Below, one piece after another: positions 63,879 to 64,000 of a DNA stretch of 64,000 nt. The notes below the pieces were generated by a model. It saw only the letters and a list, made by a program, of their open reading frames with translations. It was not told the origin of the DNA and did no database searches. The stretch's first letter is position 1. Every line of letters starts with the position of its first letter. The translations under genes and the position numbers were made by a program. Source of the stretch: Theristus sp. LFF4_11 (taxonomy: Eukaryota > Nematoda > Chromadorea > Monhysterida > Xyalidae); contig JASANC010004681.1 in assembly GCA_030248135.1 (NCBI GenBank), positions 62,001-126,000 on the forward strand, in the 5' to 3' direction.

Positions 63879-64000
63879 TAATTGTTTTTTTTACTGCAAA
63901 GGGCACCGTTTTGAGGTTTTTCGCAACTTTTAATCCAGTGTTGCGCCGACGCGACTAGATTTAAATGAGAACAGTGCTTTTTGCCTGTTTGACAGTGCAT

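Overview
This window looks like nuclear DNA of an invertebrate animal. All recognisable genes are split by introns with GT...AG borders. The proteins are metazoan (a fibrinogen-related domain protein, the retromer subunit VPS26, a Cys-rich three-finger-type membrane protein, an M3 metallopeptidase homologue), and transposon debris fills most of the rest. Short introns and compact TTTCAG/TTGCAG-type acceptors would suit a nematode-like animal, but I cannot assign the species. I saw no bacterial operons, phage genes or rRNA/tRNA genes.

Layout. 1-2332 (-): 5' part of a fibrinogen-related domain (FReD) gene running off the left edge. 3.9-9.3 kb: a tRNA-derived SINE, dispersed repeats, a 2.7-kb fold-back element and Helitron-like termini. 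10.1-14.5 kb (+): a multi-exon single-pass membrane protein with two tandem Ly6/activin-receptor-type Cys domains, a Thr-rich stalk and a Lys-rich tail. 15.0-16.8 kb: an 18/19-bp satellite flanked by two copies of one older segment. 17.8-18.9 kb (+): a small two-exon membrane protein. 21.6-27.7 kb (-): VPS26, with an unusual Gln/Asn/Ser-rich C-terminal tail. 29-42.7 kb: transposons inserted into transposons, among them a gag-only LTR retrotransposon and a 2.9-kb element whose ends are 15-bp iterations. 43.0-55.9 kb (-): a 15-exon M3 (thimet oligopeptidase/oligopeptidase A type) homologue whose introns are packed with transposons. 56.1-57.6 kb: a hAT element with a transposase remnant. 57.6-64 kb: G/C-run repeats, hAT MITEs, a LINE fragment and TA-flanked MITEs.

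The exon models were built by reading translations against family motifs and requiring reading phase to agree at every junction. They do agree at every junction in the FReD, VPS26, M3 and small membrane protein genes. The most interesting gene is the M3 homologue. Joining its exons in phase gives R-E-F-A-R where the family has the zinc motif H-E-F-G-H, and other catalytic positions are also replaced, so it reads as an intact but enzymatically dead pseudopeptidase. The most interesting non-genic pattern is three repeats of unrelated sequence that share a 15-bp period; two of them are complete transposons with target duplications. Many insertions carry readable target-site duplications (8 bp for hAT types, TA for mariner/pogo types, 5 bp for the LTR element), so their order of arrival can be reconstructed.
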